Numbered from the stretch's first letter, positions 19,168 to 27,881 are shown. The stretch: 64,000 nt of DNA from Caldilineae bacterium (GCA_020634555.1 JACKBK010000004.1:1-64000); one strand, 5' to 3'. Notes: generated by a model from the letters alone, not told the origin. Numbers and translations: made by a program.

Positions 19168-21909
19168 TTAATGCGCTTCATGCACCGGCACATTCTCCCA
19201 GCCGGTGATCATCGCACGGATATCGCCTTCCACCGACTCGCCCGTGGTAGTCAGGTAGATGTGGGCGACCACAAACGTGGCGAAAAGCCAGGCGATCAGC
19301 GTGTGGAAGGGAGCGAGGTAGGGCAGGCCGCCCAGCATATTGGCAATCTCAGGCCATTGCTGAACGCCCCACATCAGAGCACCGGTGATGATCTGGAACG
19401 GCAGCAGAACGTTGAGCAGGCCGAAGTAGCTGATCTGTTGCAGCGGGTTCAGCTTTTGGCGGTAGGTCTTGCTAAAGGGGTGTTCTCCGTTCTTGAAGAT
19501 GCCGTTGAGATAGAATCTTGCCTGCAGAATAGCCTGGTCGAAGAACCCGTGCGGCCGCGGCAGGAACTGCTGAAAGCGACCGTTGGTCAGGTGCCAGAAC
19601 AGCGCCAGCCCGGCATTGGCTACCAGCACAACCGCCAACACGTTGTGCAGCGTCACCATGTGGCGGAACGAGAACATGCCGAACATGGCTGGCCGGTGGA
19701 TCACCATGCCGGTCAGCAGCAGCAAGATGATGGTGATGGTTTGCAGCCAGTGCCAGAAACGCTCGTATTTGTCATACATATACACCGGGCGCGTCTCCAC
19801 GTGCTCTTTCGGGTTGCGCCGTGCCGCCAGCACACGCATTGTCGCGTGAACGGCAATCGCCAGCAGCGTTGCGAGGAAGATCAGCGCGCCTATCCAATCG
19901 AGCCATGTCACCCGGTTGTGGCCGAAGATGTACATGCTGTCTTCCTGGGGAACAGGTGCGTAGGTGAGCCGACCGCCGTCCAGCGTGATCTGGCCGGTTG
20001 CGCTGACGTTCACGTCCTTGACGAACTGTGGAACCACACCACCTGGTGCATTGGTTGCCAACGTAATCGGTGCAATCAGGCTTGAGTCGTCGGTGTGGCA
20101 GGTCTGGCAGTCGCTGATCGCCGCCTTGCCGCGCACCACATCGTGGTTGATGCTGTAGGGCTGCACCTGGCCATAGATGCGCGGGTTGTTCAGCCCCAGC
20201 GCCTCGAGTTGGCTATGGACGGCTGCTTCCTTGCTGTCGTTGTCGATGGACATCTCATCCGACGTCAGCGTCCCGTCACCGTTGCTGTCAAAAGCTGCCA
20301 CGATTTCGGGCCGGTATGTGCCGTCCACAAAGAATGCGTTTTCCAGATCCACCTGGCGCACGGGGCGGATGTTGCCGTCCTTGTCATCGTAGATCCAGAA
20401 CCAGGCGCTGATCAGGTTGTACGGCGCCAGCATCGTCTGTCCATCCACGTTGGTGCGTTGCATCAGCACCGGCTGGAAGCCGGTTACCAGGTCGGTGACG
20501 GTGTCGTCGCCCTCGATGCCGCGGCAGACGGTAACAGGAGACCCGTCAGCCTGTAGCACGGTCCAGTCGTAGGACTGGATGGCCGGCGCGTGCAGCTCGG
20601 GAATATGGCACGTTTCGCAGGCAACCTCCTGCATGTGCCGCTCGGTGTACGGCAGCCAATCCTGGTGGGTAGGCACGGCATCGTGGCATGACTCGCAGCG
20701 GCGCATGGTGGCCTTGCTCTCCGGCGCCACGTCGAACTGGGCGCTCTGGCCGCGGGCCAGTGTGTGGTCGGGACGCTCGAGATACTCACCGATCTCCAGG
20801 CGCCGCGGGTCGTAGGTCAGGTGCTCCAGTTGGCTGTCCTGTGCCTCCTGGTAGTGCACCGGGTTGTTCAGCGAGTAGTGGCAGTCGGTGCACTTCAGGC
20901 CACGCTCAGCATGGATGTCCCAGGCGTGGGTCAGGCTCTCCTTGTCCTCCAGGTTGATACCCGACTGGCTGATCTTCTGGCCGGAGATGACCTGGCCGGT
21001 GGTGGCTGTCTGTGACTGGTCCAGATCACAGGCGTTGAACGTCAACGGCGCATCGCTGCTGTGAACAACGCCATGGCACTGGGCACAGTTCTCGTTTGTT
21101 GGGTCCTGAATGCGCACGAACTCCGGCTTTAGCTCGCCGTCTGTATCGAAAGCATCCTGGTTCCAGGTCCAGCCTCCGTCCCCAGCCTCAACGATTCCAC
21201 TGCCCAGCAGCGTTGCGGTCGAGGCGTCGCCGAACTGGCCGGCCTGTACTCGCTCTATGCGGGCTGCGTTGTTGGGCTCCGGCGTATGGCACAGCAGGCA
21301 GTTCATCTCCATAACGCCGGACTCGGACCAGTCCCATGCGACCGGCTCGCCGGTTTCCGGGTCCAGGATGCTGGCTTCAGGCCCGCTGAGTTCACCGTCC
21401 AGCAGCGGCTGGCCATCGCGGGAGGTAGTCGCTGGGCCGCCGCCCACCACCCGTTGCCCGGTGGCTTCCAACCACCCGGCAGTCGAGAGATCAAGGCGTT
21501 CGTCGCCCTCCGGCGTCAGGTAGCGGTAGGTCAGCGGGTCGAAATGGCCAAACAGACCATCAGACATGTCCCACGGGGTGCCGGTCACCGCCTGGCCGGG
21601 CTGCGTCATATCGCTCAGGCCCAGGTCGGCGTGGAAGGCATGGGACTCTATGAAGGCCGTGTCGTGGCAACTGCCGCAGGTTTGTTCCAGAGACAGCGGT
21701 GCGTTGCTGTCCAGGACGCTGTTGCCGTCGGCATCGAGCAGTTGAAAAGTTGGATGAACGGGTGAGGTCTGGGCGACCGGCGACTCGCTGCTGCCTGCAG
21801 TTGCCTTCTGGATGCCCCAGAAGCCCGCACCAACCAGTGTCAGCAGGATGATCGCGGCGAGCAGCCAGGATTTCGATGATCTCGGTATCATGTTTGCAAT
21901 GTGCTTCAT
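19168..21909 (-). CDS. Heptahaem cytochrome c fused to a cytochrome b561-type membrane domain
   Basis: Product of 913 residues. A signal anchor (about 14-36) precedes seven CxxCH haem sites: Cys78, 204, 275, 340, 405, 431 and 601. An EF-hand-like loop (DSNGDGTLTSDE, about 541-552) lies before the last one. The C-terminal third (about 665-905) is a four- to five-helix cytochrome b with multiple His (FWHWLQT, HRPAMFG, FRHMVTLHN, LFWHLTNG, HTLIAW, VVAHIYL), like formate dehydrogenase gamma/b561 quinol oxidases. Inferred role: takes electrons from the quinol pool through haem b to the extracytoplasmic haem chain and on to the octahaem partner encoded 12 nt upstream. Fusion of both parts in one chain is uncommon. 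Confidence 0.85.
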   Translation of the reverse strand: MKHIANMIPRSSKSWLLAAIILLTLVGAGFWGIQKATAGSSESPVAQTSPVHPTFQLLDADGNSVLDSNAPLSLEQTCGSCHDTAFIESHAFHADLGLSDMTQPGQAVTGTPWDMSDGLFGHFDPLTYRYLTPEGDERLDLSTAGWLEATGQRVVGGGPATTSRDGQPLLDGELSGPEASILDPETGEPVAWDWSESGVMEMNCLLCHTPEPNNAARIERVQAGQFGDASTATLLGSGIVEAGDGGWTWNQDAFDTDGELKPEFVRIQDPTNENCAQCHGVVHSSDAPLTFNACDLDQSQTATTGQVISGQKISQSGINLEDKESLTHAWDIHAERGLKCTDCHYSLNNPVHYQEAQDSQLEHLTYDPRRLEIGEYLERPDHTLARGQSAQFDVAPESKATMRRCESCHDAVPTHQDWLPYTERHMQEVACETCHIPELHAPAIQSYDWTVLQADGSPVTVCRGIEGDDTVTDLVTGFQPVLMQRTNVDGQTMLAPYNLISAWFWIYDDKDGNIRPVRQVDLENAFFVDGTYRPEIVAAFDSNGDGTLTSDEMSIDNDSKEAAVHSQLEALGLNNPRIYGQVQPYSINHDVVRGKAAISDCQTCHTDDSSLIAPITLATNAPGGVVPQFVKDVNVSATGQITLDGGRLTYAPVPQEDSMYIFGHNRVTWLDWIGALIFLATLLAIAVHATMRVLAARRNPKEHVETRPVYMYDKYERFWHWLQTITIILLLLTGMVIHRPAMFGMFSFRHMVTLHNVLAVVLVANAGLALFWHLTNGRFQQFLPRPHGFFDQAILQARFYLNGIFKNGEHPFSKTYRQKLNPLQQISYFGLLNVLLPFQIITGALMWGVQQWPEIANMLGGLPYLAPFHTLIAWLFATFVVAHIYLTTTGESVEGDIRAMITGWENVPVHEAH

Positions 21910-21921
21910 GGTTCGACTTTC

Positions 21922-23394
21922 TTACGGCTGCGATGCGCCGGCTACAGGCTGGCCACTGTCTGCACTCGACGTGTCGCGGCCGCCCCATTTCATTGGGTCG
22001 CCGGGGTAGCCCAGCGCCTGCCAATCCAGCCGTCCGTCCGGGCTGTGGCAATCGTTGCACTGCAAGGCGTTTTCCTTCGGCTGCACCATGTGCGTTGTCG
22101 GATAGGCCATGGTTGTCTCGGTAAAGCCATACTGGCCAGAGTAGTCCAGGCCAACGTCCTGGGCGCCCAGTTCCAACGCCGATGGCCAGTCGAAGGTCGT
22201 CCAGAACCCGCCCTCACCAGCCGTGCGCGGCGGAATGAGAATGTCGTTGACCGTGTCGTAGGGCTGGTTGGCGACGTGGAGCTTGAAGGGAAAGATCTTG
22301 GCGCTGGGATCGTCGATGCTGCCCTCCGGCACGACCATGTTCAGCGGCTGGGAGGGATCGAAGGTGTCGCCCAGCAGGTAGCGGTAGGCGATGTTGCCGT
22401 TGAACCACTCGTAAGTCGGCAAAATGTCCTTCTCGTATTCGAACGATCCCTTGATCTTCAGATAAGTGTAGTGGTCTTCCGGCAGGTCCTGGCCGGCGGT
22501 GGACCAGTCCCAATAGGTCTTGGTGGGATCCTTCAGCGCCATTGCCGGCACATGGCAGGTCTGGCAGGCAACCGTATCGGTGTGCTGGTTGATGCGCTCG
22601 TCGTCGTGGATCGTTCCCTGGTGGCAGTCCTGACAGGAGACCTGGTCGGCCGGGGAGATGGTGATGTTGTCGCCCAGCAGCTTGCCCTTGATCTCATGGT
22701 CCTCGGTTTGGTGGCAGTCGGTGCAAAGGAAGTTCAGCCGGCCCATGTGCACGTCGATGTTCTCCGACGGGAAGTAGAGGCTCTCATCCAGGTCGCCGTG
22801 CTTGACTCCGTTGCCGCCGCCGCCGTCGAAGTGGCACTTGCCGCACTCCTCGCGTGTGGGTGCCCGCACGGACTGGGCAGCGGCCGTCAAATCCACCGTT
22901 TCAGCCGGCAATCCATACTCGCCCTTGTTGTAAAGGGCAGCGTCGGCATGGCACGCCAGGCAGTCTACACCGCTCTCGTTGCTGAAGTCGTAGGTGTCGT
23001 CGGCCCAGCCATAGCCGGTGTGGCAGGTGGTGCACTTCTTCTCATTGCCCTGGGCGCTGATGCAGAAGTTGTTGATCTGTGTCTTCTTGCCGATGGTGAC
23101 CGGCTCATCGCGCCACGGGACGGTCACCGGGTCGCCTTCCCAGGTCCAGTGTGTGGTGTGCATGACCTGCTCAGCGGCATCAGGGTGGCATTCCAGGCAC
23201 TTCTGCGTGACCTCAGGCCCGGAATCGAAGGGGCCCTGGATGATATTCGCGTGGTCAGTATGAGTATCGTGGGTTGGAACAAAGGCCCACGGATCGGAAT
23301 CGCCGGTGGCTTTTCCCGAGCTGGCTGCGGCGGAACAACCGGCCAGCAGGATCAACGTGAGCAGGCTAAGCAGCCAGATCAACTTTCGTGGCAT
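21922..23394 (-). CDS. Octahaem cytochrome c lipoprotein, tetrathionate reductase (Otr) family
   Basis: Product of 490 residues with lipobox LLAGC (Cys20) and eight CxxCH motifs starting at Cys66, 121, 145, 184, 224, 254, 277 and 446. The block INNFCISAQGNEKKCTTCHTGYGW is characteristic of the tetrathionate reductase family octahaem cytochromes. Known members reduce tetrathionate, nitrite or hydroxylamine in vitro; the physiological substrate is often unclear. Here linkage to two YeeE genes favours a sulfur compound, with thiosulfate as product available for uptake. It lies 79 nt after the regulator gene and is followed 12 nt later by the cytochrome b fusion, its likely electron donor. Confidence 0.85.
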   Translation of the reverse strand: MPRKLIWLLSLLTLILLAGCSAAASSGKATGDSDPWAFVPTHDTHTDHANIIQGPFDSGPEVTQKCLECHPDAAEQVMHTTHWTWEGDPVTVPWRDEPVTIGKKTQINNFCISAQGNEKKCTTCHTGYGWADDTYDFSNESGVDCLACHADAALYNKGEYGLPAETVDLTAAAQSVRAPTREECGKCHFDGGGGNGVKHGDLDESLYFPSENIDVHMGRLNFLCTDCHQTEDHEIKGKLLGDNITISPADQVSCQDCHQGTIHDDERINQHTDTVACQTCHVPAMALKDPTKTYWDWSTAGQDLPEDHYTYLKIKGSFEYEKDILPTYEWFNGNIAYRYLLGDTFDPSQPLNMVVPEGSIDDPSAKIFPFKLHVANQPYDTVNDILIPPRTAGEGGFWTTFDWPSALELGAQDVGLDYSGQYGFTETTMAYPTTHMVQPKENALQCNDCHSPDGRLDWQALGYPGDPMKWGGRDTSSADSGQPVAGASQP

Positions 23395-23473
23395 ATCATC
23401 CTCCGGGACGGCGGCGTGCTGTCCCTGTCTCGATCAGTGGACGGCCCGGCTATGTAGCCGGGGGATCCGGGTT

Positions 23474-24274
23474 CTACTGCCTGCCGCCGGCCCTGGTTTG
23501 GGCGGTCAACTGGGCAATCTGGGCCAGGGTTGTGCGAACCTGGTAACTCTGATAGCCGATGCTGGAGATTGCGTTGGCTATCGTTTGCAGGAGATCTGTG
23601 ATTTGAAGTGCTCGTTCCTGTGAGATGAGTTCGATGGAGTCCATGGCGGTGGCCAGTTGCTCGCCTGAGACTCCGATTCGTTCTCCTGTTGCCAGTGCTT
23701 TCTCACGGAACGCATCTGGATCGGGGGGGGTGGTAAAAAACTGGCCGGCAGTGACCAGACCAAAGCGATGCCCGCTGACGCTGACCGGTGCGCTGGCGTA
23801 TTCGATACCGGCGTGGCAGAGGTGTATCGCCGAACTGGCATCCTCCAGCAGTGAGATGGAATGCCACGACTCCTGGCAAGCTGCCATGCCCTCAGGCCGG
23901 CTGTGGATGATCTGGCAAAAGCGGCTGCAACGGCTGCAGGGCGCCAACGGCTGGCCCTCCAGATCGGTGATGAACGCGGCCACGCCTATCAGCTCGGCGA
24001 ACTGGTTCTGGATCGTTTGCAGCGTTTCGACCGGTACCAGGTCTTCCAGCGACAAACTCCCCAGGTCAGTGTTGACGGTCTGTGTGACATCCTCGGTTGG
24101 GCGGTCGCCTTTTTGTCCGTTCAGCCAGGAGTCGATGGCGTCGGAAGAGAAGCGCCATTGGCCGCCCACGCGCATCGCCGGCAGTTCACCGTCTTTGACC
24201 ATGCGGTAGATGGTAACGCGGTCCAGTTGAAGAAGCTCTTGCAGCTCGCGTGTGGTTAGCAATCTGTCGGTCAC
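23474..24274 (-). CDS. HTH regulator with PocR-type sensory domain
   Basis: Product of 266 residues. N-terminal excisionase/MerR-like helix-turn-helix (LLTTRELQELLQLDRVTIYRMVKDGELPAMRVGGQWRF, about 4-45). The sensor (about 75-250) has the PocR pattern: FAELIGVAAFITDLEG, a Cys cluster CSRCSRFC with CQES and HLCHAGIEYASAPV. PocR domains bind small ligands. The Cys cluster might bind a metal or react with sulfur species (inference). The GTG start at 24272-24274 is placed 7 nt after AGGAG; an ATG 21 nt upstream overlaps that site. First gene of the cytochrome/YeeE operon, so it probably autoregulates the locus and perhaps the divergent osmC. Confidence 0.8.
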   Translation of the reverse strand: MTDRLLTTRELQELLQLDRVTIYRMVKDGELPAMRVGGQWRFSSDAIDSWLNGQKGDRPTEDVTQTVNTDLGSLSLEDLVPVETLQTIQNQFAELIGVAAFITDLEGQPLAPCSRCSRFCQIIHSRPEGMAACQESWHSISLLEDASSAIHLCHAGIEYASAPVSVSGHRFGLVTAGQFFTTPPDPDAFREKALATGERIGVSGEQLATAMDSIELISQERALQITDLLQTIANAISSIGYQSYQVRTTLAQIAQLTAQTRAGGRQ

Positions 24275-24396
24275 TGTGATCTCCTGGCGACACATCTGCT
24301 CCTGGTTGGGCAGCTTTGAGAAAAAGGCGTGGGTTGGATGTGCTCTAAATGCCTTGATTTCTGGGCTGAAGGCTTGACCGCCAATCAGCTTGTAGA

Positions 24397-24425
24397 ATAT
24401 TACACATGTTTGTGAAATTTGTCAA
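24397..24425 (-). promoter_or_regulatory. Predicted sigma-70 promoter of the cytochrome/YeeE operon
   Basis: On the minus strand TTGACA is followed after 17 nt by TAATAT, a near-consensus promoter, in an AT-rich pocket between the divergent regulator and osmC genes. CACATGTTTGTG, a short dyad, overlaps the spacer and may be an operator. The leader to the regulator GTG is about 115 nt. Confidence 0.65.
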
Positions 24426-24537
24426 AAATTATAAAATGTTGTAAATTGTTGCTACCGACCTTCGGGATTTAGCGCAAAAAAGCTCTGCTTTCGGGCGCAC
24501 GCCCGAATGTTTCAGAACATAAGGAGAAACGCATACC

Positions 24538-24960
24538 ATGGCGAAAATTACCACCTACTACAAGGGCGACATGCTCTTCGAAAGCAAACTCGGCAACCAC
24601 AGCGTTATCATCGACGTACCGGCCAGCATGGGCGGCAAGGACCGCGGCCCGACGCCGCCGGAACTGTTCGTTGCCTCACTCGGTTCGTGCGTTGGGGCGT
24701 TCGTCGCCCAGTACTGTGGTCGAGCCGGCATCGATGCCAGTGAGATGACCGTCGATGTCACGTTTGACAAGCTGGAGAACCCCACCCGACTCACCAACCT
24801 CAAAGTTCGGGTCGAACTCCCCCACGGCCAGTGCGCCAATCGGCAGGCAGCTATTCAGCGCGTCGCGGAACACTGCCCGGTGCATGAGACGATTCTTACC
24901 CTGGAGGGAATCGAAATCGACATCCTGGGCAAGGATCAGCTCGAGGCCGTGGCTGCTTAA
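24538..24960 (+). CDS. OsmC-family protein
   Basis: Product of 140 residues with the two family Cys, one in SLGSCVGAF (about 51) and one in EHCPVHETI (about 112), that form the peroxidatic pair of OsmC/Ohr proteins or a thiol-transfer site in other members. AAGGAG precedes the ATG. It is divergent from the haem-cytochrome/YeeE operon and 15 nt ahead of the NifX-like gene. In this setting it may handle reactive sulfur or organic hydroperoxides; the sequence does not decide between them. Confidence 0.82.
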   Translation: MAKITTYYKGDMLFESKLGNHSVIIDVPASMGGKDRGPTPPELFVASLGSCVGAFVAQYCGRAGIDASEMTVDVTFDKLENPTRLTNLKVRVELPHGQCANRQAAIQRVAEHCPVHETILTLEGIEIDILGKDQLEAVAA

Positions 24961-24975
24961 GAAAGGAGTTTTACT

Positions 24976-25386
24976 GTGAAGATCGCAGTAGTCACCGACG
25001 ATCTTGTCACGATCAGCCGCCACTTTGGCCGGGCACGCAACTATCTGGTGTTGACGGTAGAGTCTGGACAGGTGGTCAGGCAAGAAGCGCGACCCAAGGC
25101 AGGCCACGATCAGTTTCGCCTGCACGAGCACGACGACCACGACCATGACCACGACCACGAGCATGGCCACGGCATGGGAAAGCACTCTCAGGAAAAGCAC
25201 AACCTGATGATGGCTAATCTGGCAGACTGCCAGGTGTTGATCGCCGGCGGTATGGGCCAGGGCGCCTGGAACAGTCTCGTGCAGCTCGGCATCAAGCCCG
25301 TCATGACCAACGAGAAACAAATCGCCGTCGCTGTACGCGAGTATCTGGACGGCGAACTGGTGGAACAACCGAAACTGGTTCATTGA
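24976..25386 (+). CDS. NifX/NifB-C-like dinitrogenase cofactor family protein with His-rich loop
   Basis: Product of 136 residues with the family fold: MKIAVVTDD...ISRHFGRARNYLVLTV at the start and MANLADCQVLIAGGMGQGAW plus VREYLDGEL near the end. An inserted loop (about 49-76) is made of His, Asp and Glu repeats and should bind divalent metal. Such stand-alone proteins occur without nitrogenase and often sit beside sulfur or Fe-S genes. The GTG start at 24976 has GAAAGGAG before it. Probably co-transcribed with osmC. No nitrogenase genes are visible, so a nitrogenase role is not implied. Confidence 0.82.
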   Translation: MKIAVVTDDLVTISRHFGRARNYLVLTVESGQVVRQEARPKAGHDQFRLHEHDDHDHDHDHEHGHGMGKHSQEKHNLMMANLADCQVLIAGGMGQGAWNSLVQLGIKPVMTNEKQIAVAVREYLDGELVEQPKLVH

Positions 25387-25443
25387 CGGCGGCTGGCCTG
25401 ACGCCACAAACAGCAACAGCCGGCGTCGCCTGTAGAATCGAAT

Positions 25444-25500
25444 AACGGCGCCCGGCGCGCATCGATGCTTCGATGTCCGCGTCGGGCGCCGTTGTGTCTT
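25444..25500 (+). terminator. Terminator of the osmC-nifX-like unit
   Basis: AACGGCGCCCG pairs with CGGGCGCCGTT, extended by GCG/CGC, and is followed by GTGTCTTGTT. It starts about 58 nt after the stop codon. Confidence 0.7.
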
Positions 25501-25592
25501 GTTGGTAGCGTTTCCGGCAGCCGATTGACACGCCGGTGAAACTGCCCTATAATTGCCCACTGGTCTCCCTCGGTTTGCAACGGCACTTTCGC

Positions 25593-26078
25593 ATGACAAG
25601 TCAACATAATCTCCTTTTCATCCATGGCCTGGCCGGCAGTGGCCAGGGCTTTAAAGCCACCTATCTGCTCGGTCTCTATCCTGATCTGCTGGCGCCTGAC
25701 TTCCCCGGCGACTTCTATGAGCGTATGGCGCAACTCAGGTTGTTGCTCGCTAATTCGACCGGTTGGACGTTGATTGGCTCCAGCATGGGCGGGCTGATGG
25801 CAACGGTGTATGCCTGCACCCATCCCGGGCTGATCGACCGGTTAGTGCTGCTGGCGCCGGCGCTGAACTACATTGATCCGGAGGACAACACGTTGCAGTT
25901 GACGGACATCCCTGTAACAGTGATCCATGGTTTGCGGGACGACATCGTCCCCATCGACAAAACGCGTGAAATGGCCGAGCATCTCTTTTCCAACCTGACT
26001 TTCATGACCTTCGACGCTACCCACGACCTCAACGCCATCGTTCCGCTGCTTGACTGGCCGGCGCTGCTGGCCCACTGA
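25593..26078 (+). CDS. Alpha/beta-hydrolase, YqiA-like small esterase
   Basis: Product of 161 residues. It shows FIHGLAGSGQGFKA (oxyanion HG), the nucleophile elbow GSSMGG, an acid in HGLRDDIVP and a late THDLN with the catalytic His. Size and the pattern match short YqiA-type esterases. The start ATG at 25593 (MTSQHNLLFIHG) places the first strand correctly; an upstream in-frame codon adds 19 residues of no family character. The downstream acyltransferase ATG is 2 nt after the stop, so the pair may be coupled in lipid metabolism. Confidence 0.72.
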   Translation: MTSQHNLLFIHGLAGSGQGFKATYLLGLYPDLLAPDFPGDFYERMAQLRLLLANSTGWTLIGSSMGGLMATVYACTHPGLIDRLVLLAPALNYIDPEDNTLQLTDIPVTVIHGLRDDIVPIDKTREMAEHLFSNLTFMTFDATHDLNAIVPLLDWPALLAH

Positions 26079-26080
26079 CC

Positions 26081-26899
26081 ATGGCTTACCTCCGCGGTTT
26101 ACTACGTTTCGTTGCCAGTGCGTTGATTGTCGGGGGGGTAACGCTGGCCATCATTCTCCTGTCGTGGATACCGGTCAAGGTGCGCGGGGTACGCTTCTCG
26201 GCGTGGTGCTTTTCACTGGGCGTGCGTGCGCTGATGCCGTCGTTGGGGCTGCGATTCGAGTGCACCGACTGCCAGCGGATTGTCCAGCACCGCGGCTTCG
26301 TGCTTTCCAACCATGTCTCCTTCTTTGACACGCTGGTGATGGCCTACTTGCTTCCCATGCGTTTTGTGGCCAAAGCTGAGGTCGAGAAATGGCCATTCAT
26401 CGGCCAGATCGCCAGCGCAACCGGCACTCTCTTTGTGGATCGCAGCGATAAATCGAACCGCAACACCGTGCGCCGCCAGGTCGCCAATGCGATCCGTGGC
26501 AGCCAGTATCCGCCTATCGTCATCTTTCCCGAAGGCACGCGCAATCCGTTGGACACGTTGTTGCCCTTCCGCTACGGTGTGTTCGAGATCGCTATTGATA
26601 CGGAGATGCCCTATCTGCTGTGTGCCATCCATTACGAGGAGACCGACTCCATGACTTGGCACAGCCGCAACGAGGGGGTTCTGACCACCGTTAAACGCAT
26701 TGTGCTGAGGGATACCAGTCGCGTCTGGCTGGTGCCGCTGGAGGTTGTCCAGCCGCGAGCTGATGACGATCCGACCGAGCTGGCCGCGCAGGCACGCGAG
26801 ATCATCGGCGTGGCGCTAAACGAAATCCGGGCTACCAACGATCCGGCCAGCGCGTTGCGGAAACCGATTCGCAACGGGAGTCAGCAGCGAAGACCATGA
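26081..26899 (+). CDS. PlsC-like 1-acylglycerol-3-phosphate acyltransferase
   Basis: Product of 272 residues with an N-terminal membrane helix (about 8-32). The acyltransferase motifs are in order: NHVSFFD (motif I, His and Asp at NHx4D), LFVDRSDKSNR (motif II) and FPEGTRNP (motif III). It would transfer an acyl chain to lysophosphatidate or a related acceptor at the membrane. Coupled to the preceding hydrolase. The acceptor is not predictable; lyso-ornithine lipid or lysophospholipid are alternatives. Confidence 0.82.
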   Translation: MAYLRGLLRFVASALIVGGVTLAIILLSWIPVKVRGVRFSAWCFSLGVRALMPSLGLRFECTDCQRIVQHRGFVLSNHVSFFDTLVMAYLLPMRFVAKAEVEKWPFIGQIASATGTLFVDRSDKSNRNTVRRQVANAIRGSQYPPIVIFPEGTRNPLDTLLPFRYGVFEIAIDTEMPYLLCAIHYEETDSMTWHSRNEGVLTTVKRIVLRDTSRVWLVPLEVVQPRADDDPTELAAQAREIIGVALNEIRATNDPASALRKPIRNGSQQRRP

Positions 26900-26991
26900 A
26901 AACAACCAACCGCCGGTTACAATCCCCTATTTGAGAGTACAATCACAACGACTTCCCAGACTATCTGTTAGACTTGAAGTTCAAGCGGTCA

Positions 26992-27029
26992 TCATGACTG
27001 GCAGTCCTCGTATGGACTGCCAGTCATGA
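26992..27029. promoter_or_regulatory. Perfect 15-bp hairpin between plsC-like and ABC exporter genes
   Basis: TCATGACTGGCAGTC and its exact complement flank an 8-nt loop. No T-run follows on the plus strand, so it is either a weak terminator for the acyltransferase unit or an operator for the exporter. The palindrome CTTGAAGTTCAAG (26973-26985) sits just before it. Confidence 0.5.
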
Positions 27030-27080
27030 TGTCAAGTAAGTTTATCACGCGTTTGAGGACACTCTTCAGGAGTGATGTAC

Positions 27081-27881
27081 ATGTTTGGCCGATCAAAAAA
27101 AAGCAAAACAGCACCTGTTAACGGCGCCTCCGGCGGATATCGCCACGGCAACCAGCGCTTAATCGAGTTGCGCTTCGTAACCAAGGCCTATGAAACAGCC
27201 GCCGGCCCATTCACCGCGCTGAAGCAAATCAACCTCGAGGTCGATAGCGGCGAGTTCGTCTCGGTAGTGGGCAAGTCGGGCAGCGGTAAATCGACGCTGA
27301 TCAACATGATTACCGGCATTGACCGGCCAACGTCGGGCGAAGTGTTGATCGGCGACACCGCGGTGCATACGCTCAGCGAGGGGCAAATGGCCGTCTGGCG
27401 CGGCCGGCACGTTGGCGTGATCTTCCAGTTCTTCCAGTTGTTGCCAACCCTGACTGTGTTGGAGAATGTCATGCTGCCCATGGATTTCTGCAACACCTAC
27501 CCGACGCGCGAGCGGTCCGAACGCGCCATGGCGCTGCTGGAGGAGGTCGGCATGGTGGATCATGCCGATAAGCTGCCTTCAGCCACGTCGGGCGGCCAGC
27601 AGCAGCGGGTCGCCATCGCCCGCGCGCTGGCCAACGATCCGGCCATGGTTGTCGCCGATGAGCCAACCGGCAACCTCGACTCGCGCACCGCCGACGCCGT
27701 CTTCAGCCTGTTTGGGCGGCTGGTGGGCGAGGGCAAAACGGTGCTCATGGTGACCCACGACGAGGAGCTGGCCCTGCGGACGGGCCGGACTGTTACCATC
27801 GCCGACGGCCTGATCATCGATGACACCGCCTCAAGCGCGCCGGCTGTAACGTTGCCGGCGGTGGAACAGGTACAGGGGTAG
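27081..27881 (+). CDS. MacB/LolD-type ABC exporter ATPase
   Basis: Product of 266 residues with Walker A GKSGSGKST (about 64-72), a Q-loop in VIFQFFQLLPTLTVLENVMLPMDF (the type VII exporter pattern), signature TSGGQQQRVAIARAL and Walker B VVADEPTGNLDS. AGGAG (27068-27072) fits the ATG at 27081 best; an earlier ATG at 27075 is too close. The permease gene starts one base after the stop, and an HlyD-like adaptor gene follows, giving a complete MacAB-like mechanotransmission set. Confidence 0.9.
   Translation: MFGRSKKSKTAPVNGASGGYRHGNQRLIELRFVTKAYETAAGPFTALKQINLEVDSGEFVSVVGKSGSGKSTLINMITGIDRPTSGEVLIGDTAVHTLSEGQMAVWRGRHVGVIFQFFQLLPTLTVLENVMLPMDFCNTYPTRERSERAMALLEEVGMVDHADKLPSATSGGQQQRVAIARALANDPAMVVADEPTGNLDSRTADAVFSLFGRLVGEGKTVLMVTHDEELALRTGRTVTIADGLIIDDTASSAPAVTLPAVEQVQG

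Noticed and set aside
21901..23457. Long open frame (518 codons) opposite the octahaem cytochrome
   Set aside because: The minus strand has eight CxxCH motifs and a lipobox; the plus-strand frame has no recognisable feature.
24976..25386. Nitrogenase cofactor gene implying nitrogen fixation
   Set aside because: Only the NifX-like fold is present. There are no nifHDK or nifENB genes, and such proteins are common in non-fixers.
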